DNA of 64,000 nucleotides from Erpetoichthys calabaricus (Eukaryota > Chordata > Cladistia > Polypteriformes > Polypteridae), in the NCBI RefSeq assembly GCF_900747795.2, contig NC_041402.2, positions 194,232,989-194,296,988 on the forward strand, in the 5' to 3' direction. The notes below the pieces were generated by a model that saw only the letters and a list, made by a program, of their open reading frames with translations, searched no databases and was not told the origin of the DNA. This document shows, one piece after another, positions 49,081-61,796 of the stretch (position 1 is the stretch's first letter; each line of letters opens with the position of its first letter). The translations under genes and the position numbers were made by a program.

Positions 49081-49307
49081 AGTTAAAGATTTTGTGGTCT
49101 GCGCATGCCCGTTTGCGCTTTGACAGCCCGCGCCTGCGTTTGTTTCAGCAGCCAAAGCGTCCAGAAGATAAACTTCCAGAGGCAAATGTCCGCATTATAT
49201 CTTCTTTTGGCTGAAATGATCCGTCTCAGTATTTCAGAAATCGCTCGATTTGTGTTGACGGGCTGAACGTAAATGTAATGAATTATTATTATTATTAACA
49301 TACAGCG

Positions 49308-49605
49308 GGGCGGCACGGTGGCGCAGTGGGTAGCCTCGCAGTTGGGAGTTTGCATGTTCTCCCCGTGTCTGCGTGGGTTTCCTCCCACAGTCCAAAGACA
49401 TGCAGGTTAGGTGGATTGGCGATTCTAAATTGGCCCTAGTGTGTGCTTGGTGTGTGGGTGTGTTTGTGTGTGTCCTGCGGTGGGTTGGCACCCTGCCCGG
49501 GATTGGTTCCCTGCCTTGTGCCCTGTGTTGGCTGGGATTGGCTCCGGCAGACCCCCGTGACCCTGTATTTGGATTCAGCGGGTTGAAAAATGGATGGATG
49601 GATGG
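49308..49605 (+). mobile_element. DANA/Mermaid-like SINE with internal deletion
   Basis: Head GGCACGGTGGCGCAGTGGGT joins directly to TTTGCATGTTCTCCCC, so the B-box segment is lost. Tail ATGGATGGATGG. Flanks ACATACAGCG (49298-49307) and ACGTACAGCG (49606-49615) form a 10-bp target duplication with one mismatch. The element sits beside an (ATT)n run. Confidence 0.85.
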
Positions 49606-49619
49606 ACGTACAGCGCTAA

Positions 49620-50267
49620 ACTCAGCCGCACAATTTCGGGGTCCGTAGGATGACGGTACGCTGTTTTTAAAGTAACGAGTGACCGCACAAAAGTTTTAAT
49701 GAAGTAGCGAAGCGGACCCCATTGACTACTCCATACACAAACATGAAGGATTTGAGAGTAACGTGCGCTGCTGTAACGTAGTGACCTGAACGGGGGGGGT
49801 GCTCATCCTGGTTGGCATTTTGGACCACCCACAGTGGCGTGATGGCCACCTGCTAGTATTGAGCTGGCAGTAATGGAGAAGTGACAAGACCAAATCCCGG
49901 ACCAGAAGTTCTCCCTTCAGTGCCAATTCAAGGGATAAGTGGGCGGCCAGCGCTACAAAAAGTGGTCACAGTGTCCTCGATCAGCCGCTCTGGTGGCAGC
50001 AATATGTCTTTGAAGAAGAGAGCACACACTTTTTTTTTTCCCTAAATTTCAATTTGGGTCACAGCTCAGGTTAGCCCATGCGTAAGCCCACCTGTGTTTC
50101 CGACTATGTGGCCTTCAGCCGCAGCTCCGCCCATCTTTTACTGCGACGAACTTGAGACATCAGACAGACGAGCCTCTCTTAGTCAGCGCTCTCTAAAAGC
50201 CCCCGTGACTGCACAACTGGAGTTAACCTGAGAGGCTGTGCCCACCTCACTAGTTTATGTAAATGAA
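49620..50267. other. non-coding stretch
   Basis: Mixed composition, short G- and T-runs; no gene or named repeat seen. Confidence 0.5.
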
Positions 50268-50330
50268 GTCTGAAAATCCCTGGAAACGTCAAGAAGTGCA
50301 ACGGGGGCTTTTTAGCTGTTGGAGCTCAAG

Positions 50331-50648
50331 TGCAATAAGCCCATAGAGCGCCTCACTGGGATTGGCACTGCCAAGGCAGAAGTTTTTTTTTCTTTTTAAA
50401 TTTTTTCCTTTTTTGTTATTCTGGTGTGAATATCTATCTGTCTCTTTAACTTAGTATTAGATAGATAGATGAAAGGCACTATATAACACATAGATAGCTG
50501 GATAGATAGATGGATATGAAAGGAACTATCTTTCTATCTAGTTATATAGTGCCTTTCAATCCTATCTATCTGTCATATAGCACCTTTCACTCCTCTATCT
50601 ATTTATCTATCTATAGCACCTTTCATTCATCTATCTATCTATTATATA
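50331..50648 (+). mobile_element. 5'-truncated LINE 3'-end insertion with long target duplication
   Basis: AGAGCGCCTCACTGGGAT to the CTAT-rich end is nearly identical to the 3' tail of the LINE fossil at 54782-55000. The ~60 bp before it (GAAAATCCCTGGAAACGTC ... GGAGCTCAAG, about 50270-50330) recur after it (about 50650-50709) with few changes, so the insertion has an unusually long target-site duplication. Confidence 0.7.
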
Positions 50649-51453
50649 CTGAAAATCCCTGGAAACGTCGAGAAGTGCAATGGGGGCTTTTTAGCTGTTG
50701 GAGCTCAAGAGGGCAGCACTGAGCGAGCCGACTAAGAGCAGGGAGTCCGACCACGAAGGATAAGATGGGACGGAGGGACAAAGGCCACGAGACTCAGAAC
50801 ACACGGTGACAGGGTGGGACGTTACAGGGGCTGCCTAACTGGAGGGGGCTCAGACGATACGAGCACAGCTGTGTCGAGGAAGACTGCAGGCTGCTGGCTC
50901 GTGTCACTTTGTCCAAACATGAACCGCTGGCTCATTTGACTGCCAGATTTTCATATTTGCTTATGGAAAATGAGACGCTGCCGTGCGTCACTGACATTTC
51001 TCACAATGGGGTTTTTGAGAAAAACAGTGGCTGGCATTCAGATATGCCAAAGCTCAGAATGACATGAATGACAGGAAGGTGGCTTCACAAATTTGTCACA
51101 GCTTAGTAAGGCGGGGGGGGGGGCTGGAATTTCCTGTCACTGTTGCCCCCCCCAACACCTTCGGTGCACTCTCCTTCTTTGTCCATCCATGTTCAGCCTT
51201 CAGCACCCCATTGGCCTCTGGTGACACTTGTCATTCAGGACATAGTGGCCCGTGTCCCCTCTTCAGGGACGAACAGTCATAGTCACAATGATACTATAAT
51301 AGGGAAATGAAAAAATAAAATTGAAAAATGTCAACTGTAAAGAAAAGAGAAACATGTCCCCTGTTGTCACACATTTAAAAATGTGACATGGGGGATTCAC
51401 TGAGGTAACGGGTTAAATGGCAAGACAGTCATTTTTAAAGTAGTGACGCATGT

Positions 51454-51458
<5 letters not shown>

Positions 51459-51487
<29 letters not shown>

Positions 51488-51503
51488 TTGTGTGTGTGTG
51501 TGC
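51459..51503 (+). repeat. (GT)n microsatellite
   Basis: About 22 dinucleotide units, with CGTG and TTTG interruptions. 50710-51459 and 51504-52320 show no gene; one direct core lies at 51664 and one reversed at 52150. Confidence 0.9.
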
Positions 51504-52330
51504 TGAACCAGGAAGAATCAAACAAAGCGACAAAAAGATTAAAGTCCTTCACCACCATGCAGTGCACATCCAGACCTCACCAGTTTATGAACACCTGAGC
51601 TATTTATACCTTAAAGACATCAGGGACATGAGCGCCATGATAACAGGAACTGCATAGCTTTGTATAGCGCCTTTCAATCCCAACCACCGACTTCTACACT
51701 AAAGGCCAGTGAGGTGCAGGACTCATGAATGTTGTGCACAATACGCTTCCCTTAGCAGTTTAATGTTTTATTAAAAGTTCGTATAAACTTTGGCATTCTC
51801 CAACTTTCCCTCATTTGCTTAATGTCACCTCTCATCATGTCTTGTAGTCTGTGACTGTCCTGACGCCGGGCACTGCCAGTCTGTTTATGGCTCACAGCAC
51901 TGGGTCAATTGGCCCTGCAGTGTTCTCCATCTACTACTCGGCTTTGTGTGCAGTCCAGTCCAGTGATGGCACTTAGAGGTGACAGGCCAGCATTACAACG
52001 AGGACCTGCCTTCAATTTACATAACTGGGCATTTCATTTCCAGCTGGACTTTTTATTGGTGAAGGGTATGTGACACAAGCTAGCAGGGAGGCAAGAAAAG
52101 CTCAGTAGCCATTTGAAATTATGAACACGGAAAACACAAGACATCACGCTGAAGGCACTATATAAATGATAGATACAGTAAATGGGGCTGAGCATCCCCA
52201 AGGAAGACATATAAGTGCCACTAAGAAAGCTGATGTGTATGCCATCCACTTTGGGGCAAAGCCAGCAGCCTGACACCCCTTTTCAAAGAAGTGTGGCATT
52301 CTGGTGTGGAAAGAATTGGAATGGAAAAAA

Positions 52331-52375
52331 TAGATAGATAGATAGATAGATAGATAATGTGAAAGGCACTATATA

Positions 52376-52460
<85 letters not shown>

Positions 52461-52507
52461 GTGAAAGGCACTATATAATAGATAGATAGATAGATAGATA
52501 GACAGAC

Positions 52508-52582
<75 letters not shown>

Positions 52583-52599
52583 GTGAAAGGCACTATATA

Positions 52600-52672
<73 letters not shown>

Positions 52673-52693
52673 AAATGTGAAAGGCACTATATA

Positions 52694-52759
<66 letters not shown>

Positions 52760-52776
52760 GTGAAAGGCACTATAAA

Positions 52777-52842
<66 letters not shown>

Positions 52843-52920
52843 GTGAAAGGCACTATATAATAGATAGAATAATAGATAGATAGATAATGTGAAAGGCACT
52901 ATATACGATCTATCTATCTC
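52331..52920 (-). repeat. (GATA)n array with reversed L2-tail cores
   Basis: Seven tracts of (GATA)n separated by GTGAAAGGCACTATATAATA. Same design as 5.2 kb and 41.5 kb in reverse orientation. Confidence 0.95.
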
Positions 52921-53149
52921 ATTGTTTATCTATCTATTATATAGTTCCTATTTTTCATTAGCGCTCATCTCCTGCTTTCAAATAAATTCTTACTTCATAC
53001 TTCGCACGTGTGTTTGTTTCTAAGTATAGCCTCCTATCTCCTTATAAACGCGCTGTGTATTCCACATTATTAAGAAATCCTGAAAGATGAGCGCTGATGA
53101 CGCACCCCGTTTTGCTCAAGCAGTCACCTCATTTTAACTTTCCTCTTCC

Positions 53150-53335
53150 CCGAGTTCGTTTTCTCGGTCCACTTTAGCTCCTCGTGTTGTTTCTCGACTG
53201 TCTGAACACAAATGAAGCCACAAGCGGAGCTACTCCAGCGCGCGCGCGTCGGCGTCTCCATCGTGTCGAGGTGCGCCTCGCAGTGCGCGTGCGTGTGCGA
53301 GTGCGCGTGCTCGCTCACGTCATCAGATTATTATC
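53150..53335. promoter_or_regulatory. CpG-rich patch with (GTGCGC)n
   Basis: GCGCGCGCGTCGGCG and GTGCGCGTGCGTGTGCGAG give a short very CpG-dense block. Could be an orphan promoter or simply an alternating-purine-pyrimidine repeat. Confidence 0.25.
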
Positions 53336-53759
53336 ATCAGTTCTTTGGAGAGGAGTAAGAAAGCCACATCTTTGAAATGGCATGGGAAGGAACGTCTCGT
53401 CACGTATCTACAACTCTTAAAGATTAAAGTGCAAGTGCCAAAGGGGCTGTTCAGACTGATGCCAGAAGGATGCCATGTTTGTTTCCTTAAGGAGCGTTCA
53501 TTGATTTATCCATAGCTTCCATAAGTAACTGCTGACAGATGATATCAGATTTGTGAAATCCCACTGGGTTCCTTATTTTAAAGTTTCTGTCACTGTCTGC
53601 TTTAACATGGACTCAGTTCTTATTTTCCTGACATCTGCTAATTGTCCTCTGTCACCTGTTCAGCGTGTCCCTAAGGCTCCAGAAAGTGCCACCACTACTG
53701 TGGAAAATATCGGGCACTGTAAGGCTGGCACCTTGTCACCTAACATCTACAGACATGTG

Positions 53760-54781
53760 ACACTTTGAGAGGCTCATCCTGGACTGTCTCGTGGTAGACC
53801 ACCTGGACCCTCTGCAGTTTGCCTACTGGACAAAGACCTGAGTGGAGGACGTGATGATCTATCTGCCCCACAAGGTGTATTGTCACCTGGACAGAGCAGG
53901 CCACACTGCGAGGCACATGTTTTAGGAGTTCTCCAGCGCTGTCAGTGCCATCCAGCCATCTCGGTTGTGGTGCGCGCTGAGAGATGTGAAGGTGGAGGAG
54001 CCTCTGGAGTCCTGAGGATGGACCACCTGACCAGCAGACTGCAGTTTGTGAGACTCAAGGACTGTGTGATCAGCACTGGAGCACCACAAGGAGCAGGCCT
54101 GTCACCATGTCTCGTCACTCTGCACACCTTGACTAGAAATAGAAGAGCAGATCAGGTCACCTGCAAACATTCTCAGGTGATTCTGCACTTGTGGGGGGGG
54201 GCACTGATAAGGGGGGGGGTGAGACAAAGGAGATGAGTTGGGGGGAACTTGGAGAATAAACATCAGCACAACCAAAGAACTGGTAATTGATTATCACATC
54301 ACCAAAGATCCTCTTTGTCCGGTCACAGTCCAGGGAGTGGATGTGGGGGACTGCAACAGGTACTCGGGGGTCCACGTCAATGACAGATTAGACTGGTCTC
54401 AGAACACCAAGGAACTCGGTGGGGGAGGGCAGAGCAGACTGTTTAATTTTAGGAGACTGAGCTCCTTGAAGGTGAGCAGCGACGTCCTTCACATCTTCAA
54501 CACCTCAGTGATGGGCACTGTGGGTGCTGGGCTGGTGACGTCACTTCAGGCGGGGACCATCGAATCAACAAGTTAATTAAAAAGGCAGACTCATTTATGG
54601 GAGCCCCTCTGGTCCCCCTGGAGGTAGAAGAGGAGAAGAGAATGAAGAAAAAAACGAGTGCCGTTATGAACAACACTGCACATCATCTGTGTGACACAAC
54701 CACACTGAGGACTCCAGCCAACGAATCATTCAACACAAGTGGGTCAAGAAATGTGATGGGGGCTCCGTTATACCAACAGCA

Positions 54782-54790
<9 letters not shown>
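53760..54790 (+). mobile_element. LINE reverse-transcriptase fossil, jockey/CR1-like
   Basis: Pieces in order on the + strand: HLDPLQFAYWTKT, FVRLKDCV-ISTGAPQG, then TKELVIDYHITKDPLCPVT, YSGVHVNDRLDWSQNT and GQSRLFNFRRLSSLK. These are the palm and thumb motifs of a common fish non-LTR element (STGAPQG and KTKELV are hallmarks). Several stops and frame changes interrupt the coding sequence and the catalytic YADD/FSDD segment is not intact in the readable frames. It ends in the tail described next. Confidence 0.75.
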
Positions 54791-55350
<560 letters not shown>

Positions 55351-55359
55351 ATTCATCTA

Positions 55360-56245
55360 TCTAAGAAATTTCCCAAACACGAGGAGACCCCTCAGTCCCT
55401 TTGTCGTTTGTGAGTTTAGCTCATAGCTCTGCTGTCCTGATATCTCACCCAGACCCTTCCAGAAGTTTCTCGAGGTTCCCACCCCAAGTCCCAGTCTCAG
55501 TAGTTTTCTCAAATTCCCACTGGGGTAGAGCAGAGCTTCTTCTTTCCAGTCCTGAATGCACTCACCCTTGATGTCCATGGATGTCCTTCACCCTAAAGTG
55601 GAGCGCATTCTGCTGAATCGACTTCATCAGCACCTCTGATGATTTTGAAGACCTGGCTGAGGTCCCCACGCCATCTCCTCTCTTCAGACTAAAGAGGTGT
55701 AACTCCCTGAGTCTGTGACGATGCGCCGTGTCTTTCAGTCCCATGATGCACCTGGTGGCACAGCTTCATGTGCTGTTCTGTCTTCCTTGTTAATGTGGTG
55801 TGGTGACCAGAACGGCACCCAGGGCTCCAGATGTGCTCTCACCGGTGTGTTATACACTTTGAGTGTAAGATCTCTCAATTTATATTTTTTACAACATACC
55901 CTGACATTTTCTTCACTTTTTTAATCGCTTCTGCACTTTGTCAATGAAAATGTGTTGTTGATATAAACCGCTAAGTCCTGGTCAGAGGTCTCCTCCTGGA
56001 GCTCAGGGTCTCCCCTCCTGTATTTTTCATTGATGTTCCCTCTGCTCACGTGGAGCACTCTGCACATTACACTCCATTTTCCAGCTGCTCGCCCAGTTTT
56101 GTCTTCTTGGTGCCTCCTTGGTGTCTGCCATTCCTCCAATTTTAGTTTCATTTGTGAATTTGATGCATTCACTATAAATGATACCAGAATCGATGTCACC
56201 ATGGACCCTTAAGTCCTTTAAGTGGCTGTCCCCCATCACATATTT
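55360..56245 (-). mobile_element. CR1-like LINE 3' portion, antisense
   Basis: Reading the minus strand, HRHRLRELHLFSLKRGDGVG (55700 region) fits the conserved RLR-L-LFSL--RR-RGDL C-terminal block of CR1-clade LINEs, with YNTGESTSGALGAVLVTTPH upstream and a 3' UTR-like part (VKDIHGHQG ... NLEKLLEGSG). Many stops. A diverged copy of the 3' part occurs at 58845-59150. Clade assignment is tentative. Confidence 0.5.
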
Positions 56246-56293
56246 ATGCTAGGAATTGAGTCTGTATTGCGATCCTCATTCCTGGGTGATGCC

Positions 56294-56463
56294 CAGGGCC
56301 GTCTAAATGCATGGGCACGCTGGGCAGTTACCTAGGGGCCCTACCAGCATAGGGGCCCACGTTTTTTCTGATGCCTATGTATGTTTCTGTTTTGCTTTCA
56401 AAACAGGGGCCCCGGTGCACAACCTTGTCCCGGAGGGTCTATTACGCTGTTAAGACGGCCCTG
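56294..56463. mobile_element. hAT-type MITE, 170 bp
   Basis: Ends CAGGGCCGTCTAAA and TTAAGACGGCCCTG are inverted repeats, and GTGATGCC flanks both sides (56286-56293 and 56464-56471), a perfect 8-bp target duplication. The interior carries AGGGGCCC words. Non-autonomous. Confidence 0.9.
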
Positions 56464-56709
56464 GTGATGCCAGCCTGTTTCCAGGTCACACACTGGCACT
56501 ACAGCTGCCTGGTGGTCCTTCAGAATGCCATTAGAGCACCATTTGTTGTTTCTTAAATGAACCCATCCACATTAAGGGTCCAGAATGAACCGTTAACTCT
56601 TTAAACCCGCAGCAGGCTCCATAAACAGCTGTGAGCTCACCGTGACTGATTTGTTCATCATCAGTGGTCCCTGAATTTAACCGGACTGACGCCGCACACA
56701 GCTCAGGTT

Positions 56710-56990
56710 TGCTTGGTCATCCTGCTAGGAAGCCATCTGGACGTTAAAGATTTCTGTTTGATCCACACATTAATAAGAATAGGAAAATATGGGGTGGAGG
56801 GGACCACAAAAGGGGAAGAAACATCTAAGAAAGTACAGGAATGTAGGCTGAGGTGGAGAGACAAAGAATATCTGGGCAAAGGAATGATGGGAGTGGAAGT
56901 CCAGGTGAAGAGAACGTGAAGGAGACCAACGCAGAGGAGACCAATGGAAGAAGTCAAAAAAGATCTGAAGGAAAAGGACTGACTGGCAAG
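56710..56990 (+). mobile_element. non-LTR retrotransposon ORF2 C-terminal remnant
   Basis: LRWRDKEYLGKGMMGVEVQV, then RRPTQRRPMEEVKKDLKEKD after a stop, fits the widespread pattern RRDEEYVGKRVM-MEVQGKR-RGRPK-RWMD---KDLREKGL seen at the C-terminus of many non-LTR polyproteins. It runs straight into the GAAGAT repeat. Confidence 0.5.
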
Positions 56991-57395
56991 AAGAAGAAGA
57001 TGATGAAGATGAAGATAAAGATATAGATGAAAAGATAAAGATGATGAAGAAGATGATGAAGATAAAGATAAAGATGAAGACGTTGAAGATGAAGAAGATG
57101 ATGAAGATAAAGATAAAGATGAAGAAGTTAAAGATGAAGACAATGAAGATGATGATGAAGATAAAGATAAAGATGAAAAGATAAAGATGAAGATGATGAT
57201 GAAGATGAAGATAAAGATAAAAAGATAAAGATGAAGTAGATGAAGAAGCAGAAGGTGAAGATGAAGAAGATAAAGATAAAGATAAAAAGATAAAGATGAA
57301 GAAGCAGAAGATGAAAAAGATGAAGATGAAGAAGATGATGAAGATAAAGATAAAGATGAAGAAGTTGAAGATGAAGATGAAGAAGAAGTTTTATC
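56985..57395 (+). repeat. (GAAGAT)n / (GATAAA)n purine-rich repeat
   Basis: Variants of GATGAAGATAAAGATAAAGA for about 400 bp. Translations in all frames are low-complexity (Asp/Glu/Lys or Ser/Leu), so open frames here are not genes. 57400-58460 has no gene. Confidence 0.93.
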
Positions 57396-58469
57396 CAGAT
57401 TTGGCCCAAATACTGAAGGACTAAAGGACCCCTCACAGACAGACAGCGTCCTACAAGAAAGGGACTTTGGAGTTTATGATGACAAGACATTTCCATTGAT
57501 GTGCAGAATTAATAAAATGGAATGTTGGGTTGTATCGTAAAAACTGTCAAATAGAATTCAAGTAATTTGAGTCCAGCGGGGAGCGAACGAGGAGCCATTA
57601 GAGGACCTTGAGATTTAGGAGCTCCCTGAACTTGAAAACCCCGAGTCAAAACACAAAAAGATGGTGAGGTCTGAGATATAATTTAAAGAAGACTTCATGT
57701 GAGGTCATAGCTTGGTGTCCTCACAGAGCAGGAATCCAAAGACTTGCACCTGGGGTCCATTCAGGGCCATCATCGGACTTCATGTGCTACACTGTCTGAG
57801 AATGCAGCGCTAGTTGTGCTAACACCCCTCACTGTAAACTAAAGAGTCAGCCATCGTCTTGACTGTCTGTTACACCCACTAAGATGGTGTGACCACCAGG
57901 GGGTGCCACTGAGCCCCCAACTACAGACACAGTAAAGCCCAACACGATTTTGGGATAAAATAAAAGATGTTAATTTTCCCAAGACACTTTTAAACAATCA
58001 CCCGTAAAGCCAGCCACAATAATCAAATTCTTCCTCCTTCTGTTTTCCAATTGAGTGTTGCCAGCTGACGCTGGTGGGCTTCTTTTCAAGCCGGACCTGG
58101 TAATGCTTCTGGTGCCACACCCTGTCTTCCTGGGCCACATAGAAAGTAAGGAGGTCCTCCCTGGACAGCGCCCTCTACTGCCTCAGAGGGAGCCTGACAG
58201 GGTTGCACTTCCTGAGACCAACTCCCAAGCACCCCTGCGGGTGTACCGGCTGAACTGCCGCACGAAGACCATTGCCACGTGCTGTACCGGGGATGATGGA
58301 TCTGCTCCCAACTCTCGTTTTCCGCTGGTCCAAACCACATAATTAGTCCAGCCTGTCTGTCTTTCTATTCTGGCCTCCCGTCCGGATAAGAAATTGTCCT
58401 CCTCCCCGGCCGGGACGCCTGTTCTCCTGGAGTCCTACCTAAAGAGTGGCTGCCCTCTCACACCACACA

Positions 58470-58650
58470 CGATCGAGAGGCGGGATAGCAGCGGCCATCA
58501 GCGCTCTTCCGCACTCTTGTGTTGCGCTCCGCTGGTCTCCTCTCTGCTTCCCGTTGATTTCTTGCCAGCCGCTATAGCGCCGACCCGCCGACTTCCTCTT
58601 TTACACGCCGCCGCCGCCACTTCCTGTTTCCTGTTTTTATGGGCAAACTT
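58470..58650. promoter_or_regulatory. CpG-rich patch with ETS-type sites
   Basis: CpG-rich with ACTTCCTCTT, CCGCCGCCGCCAC and ACTTCCTGTTTCCTG, i.e. clustered GGAA sites on the minus strand. Promoter-like; no downstream exon recognised. Confidence 0.3.
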
Positions 58651-58659
58651 CAGAGACTG

Positions 58660-58830
58660 AACATTTACATTCATTTTGGCCAATACCTTTGATCCAAAGT
58701 GACTTACAACATCTTTTCTTTGTCCCATTGCAGCACAGACGGGTGAAGTGACTTGTTCAGGGTCACACAGTGTCATTAGCAGGATTTGGACTCGCACCCA
58801 CAGGGTCTGAATTCCAAAGCCTTAACTCCG
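58660..58830 (-). mobile_element. L2/MIR-like SINE fragment
   Basis: ATCCAAAGTGACTTACAACA, AAGTGACTTGTTCAGGGTCA, CACAGTGTCATTAGCAGG and a tRNA-like B-box region GGATTTGGACTCGCACCC resemble the L2-derived end of MIR-type elements. Orientation uncertain. Confidence 0.5.
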
Positions 58831-58844
58831 ATTGAATTCCATGA

Positions 58845-59150
58845 GGACATCCCAGAAGTGCAGTTGGCCCACCACAACCCAATTTGGTGAACAAGAGGAG
58901 ACCATTCAGTGCATGTGTCGCTCGTTCGTTCCGCTAATGGCTGGACTGCCTCGTCATCTCATCCAGATCCTTCCTAAAGGTCCTCCTCATTTCTTCTTCA
59001 TCTCAGTGTCTCAGTAGTTTGCTCCAGGTTTCCACAGCGTGTCTTCACTCCATAAGGCGTACCCCACTAACTGCCACTGCTGTCCTTGAGTGTGCGAGTC
59101 ACCCTAAAGTTGATTCTGCTGGATCTTCAATATCTGAGTGTTTGGCCCAA
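58845..59150 (-). repeat. diverged copy of the CR1-like 3' region
   Basis: Shares CACCCTAAAGT, CAGTAGTTT-CTC and ATCCAGA-CCTTCC words with 55360-55640 in the same order and orientation. Confidence 0.45.
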
Positions 59151-60265
59151 TAAGAACTAAACATCTGCTGCCTGCAAAGAGATCGAACTCCAGCAGGTGG
59201 ACGAAAAGGAGCGGCCGGCGAGCAGATCTAAGACCGCATCACTCTGCCTTTGTGACCGCGTATTACAAAAGCCCTTCCAGTGGTTTGTCATCGAGACGTT
59301 CATCTTCATACAGGCAATCATATCACTCAGGTCTGGCCATTGGTGCAACGCACTCTGCGCTCTGTTCAAACATCGCATTTCAAAAACTGATTTATTGCAG
59401 AACTAGAACAGCAGTTTATTACTTTACCAGTAACGGCGTACTGCACGATAACGTGCAGTGAATACACTTGACTTGATCATTCCTAGTCTTCATCCTCTTT
59501 CTCTGTACGTTTACCATTCATTTGCTCAGAGGTTGATGCGCTTGTTGTTTCCTGAGCTGCTCTTCTTTACTCCACCCTAGCGGCCCGCTGCTTCTCTTCT
59601 TTCGCGTTAAAACTGATAAAGTTAGTTTTTGTGTTGCAATTACTTAGTACGTTTTCTTTAATTTTTCAGTTAATTTGGCACTTAAGTCTTCAATCTGCCT
59701 CAAGAATGATTAGCGAAGGTGATAGGGAATGAGAACGGCGCCTGTACGCATGCGCACACGACCGCCCAGTTGCGCGCTGCCGAGAGTTGATTCTACAATA
59801 AAATAAAAATAAAAAGAGTAATAAAATCATCACCCCGCAAGCGAATAGTAGACGTCACGTAGTATATGTGTAGCACATTTCAAGTCAATAGGTGAAACGG
59901 TTTGCGAGCTACAGGTGATTTAAAATCCTGGACAGACAAACGAACAGCCATGGTAGCGTATTATAGAAGAAGAAGATTGGAGTAACCGCCCGGAACGGAT
60001 TTCTTATGCTTTTAGGCTATGGCGCCCCCTCTGGCTTTGCTTTGGTGACTGAAGACCATTGTTCCATTTTTTTATGCGAGAAGGTTCTATAGCTGCAGTC
60101 TGCAATACGTATGACATACATCAGGTAATGTCCACAAGCAGGGACGTGCGGTCAGGGGAGGCAGGTGAGGGTCATCGTGAAAAGTAACAATAAAGAAATA
60201 ATGATAAAATAAATGGGTCCACTGCTCTGTGCTATAAAATTGTTTTCTGTATGAGTCCAATAATG
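59150..60265. other. unclassified, repeat-like non-coding DNA
   Basis: Includes TACGCATGCGCACAC (NRF1-like) near 59745, a segment with GGACAGACAAACGAACAG near 59932 and CAGGGACGTGCGGTCAGGGG near 60130, which looks like a hAT-type terminus. No gene supported. Confidence 0.4.
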
Positions 60266-60268
60266 TTG

Positions 60269-60535
60269 AACCAATCCCGGGCAGGGTGCCAACCCACCGC
60301 AGGACACACACAAACACACACCAAGCACACACTAGGGCCAATTTAGAATCGCCAATGCACCTAACCTGCATGTCTTTGGACTGTGGGAGGAAACCGGAGC
60401 GCCCGGAGGAAACCCACGCAGACACGGGGAGAACATGCAGACTCCACGCAGGGAGGACATGGGAAGCGAACCGAGGTCCCAAGGTCTCCCAACTGCGAGG
60501 CGGCAGCGCTATCCACTGCGCCACCATGCCGCCCA
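60269..60535 (-). mobile_element. DANA/Mermaid-like SINE, 3'-truncated
   Basis: Antisense copy from ACCAATCCCGGGCAGG to the head complement CACTGCGCCACCATGCCGCC; the ATGGATGG tail is missing. It abuts the (ATA)n tail of the L2 element. Confidence 0.83.
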
Positions 60536-60740
60536 TTGTTTAATAATAATAATAATAATAATAATAATCATACATTTTATTTATATAGCGCCTTTCCCAT
60601 GCTCAAGACACTTACAGAATATAAGAAGAACGGCAGGGTATACAGTATATAGCGTTGTACAAACCAGATAAATAAATAAAGAAGATTACAGCAGTGAATT
60701 CAGAGAAAAAAAAAGCCTAACAGACCACATAACTGATGGT

Positions 60741-60748
<8 letters not shown>

Positions 60749-60772
<24 letters not shown>
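60749..60772 (+). repeat. (CA)n microsatellite
   Basis: About twelve CA units inside the 3' region of the L2 element. Confidence 0.9.
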
Positions 60773-60775
<3 letters not shown>

Positions 60776-61646
60776 CACATGAGCATCTTGACACAGAAGT
60801 AAACTGAGAGAAGGGTAATAACATCAAGTAGAGCTAAAAGCCAAACTGAACAGATGAGTTTTGAGTTGGAGTCGGCTGACCTCATTAATGTCGGGAGGTC
60901 ATTCCTGAGTCTGGGCGCTATACAGCTGAAGGCCCTGCTGTTACCCATGGAGTGTAGATTAGTGAGGGGCACAACAAGATGGCCAGAATCAGAGGACCTT
61001 AGTGGGTGGACAGGCACATAGTGATGGAGAAGGTCACTGATGGAGTTTGGCGTGAGGTCATTTAAGGCTTTGTAGGTTATTAGTAGGATTTGATATTCAA
61101 TCCTGTAAGACACCGGGAGCCAGTGGAGACGGAGCAGGATGGGTGTGATGTGCTTGCTGTTGGTAGTCCACGTCAGGACTCTTGCAGATGAGTTTTGAAT
61201 AATCTGGAGCTGTGATCTAAGATTACAAGGGGCACCTGCCAGTAGAGAGTTACAATAATCGATGTGGGATGTGATAAAAGGAGGGATGAGTTTCTCAGCA
61301 TTAGAGAAGGAGAGGAAGGAGCGAACACGGGATATGTGATGGAGGTGAAAGTAAGAAAGTTTCTTAATGTGATTTATGTGGGCAGAATAAGAAAGGGAGG
61401 AATCAAAAATGACACCAAGATTCTTTGCAGTAGAGGCAGGTCTGATGAGATCACTGCCAAGATGGACTGGGAAAGAGCTCATTTTATTAAGTTGCACTTT
61501 AGTCCCAATTTGCAGGGATTTAATTTTAAAGAGTTCTGCTCCATCCAGGTTTTAATTTCACTGAGGCAGGTTGTGAGCTGAGAGAGCTCTGATGGAGTTC
61601 CACTTCTAACATTGAAGTAGAGTTGAGTGTCATCTGCATAAAAATG

Positions 61647-61796
<150 letters not shown>

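Noticed and set aside
56703-57496. Ser/Leu-rich minus-strand frames
   Set aside because: Translation of the GAAGAT repeat.
58086-58340. 84-residue minus-strand frame
   Set aside because: Looks like part of a dispersed repeat; no domain, and evidence was too weak to name a family.
60130-60265. CAGGGACGTGCGGTCAGGGG as a hAT terminus
   Set aside because: Only one end is visible before the SINE; no matching inverted end or duplication found.
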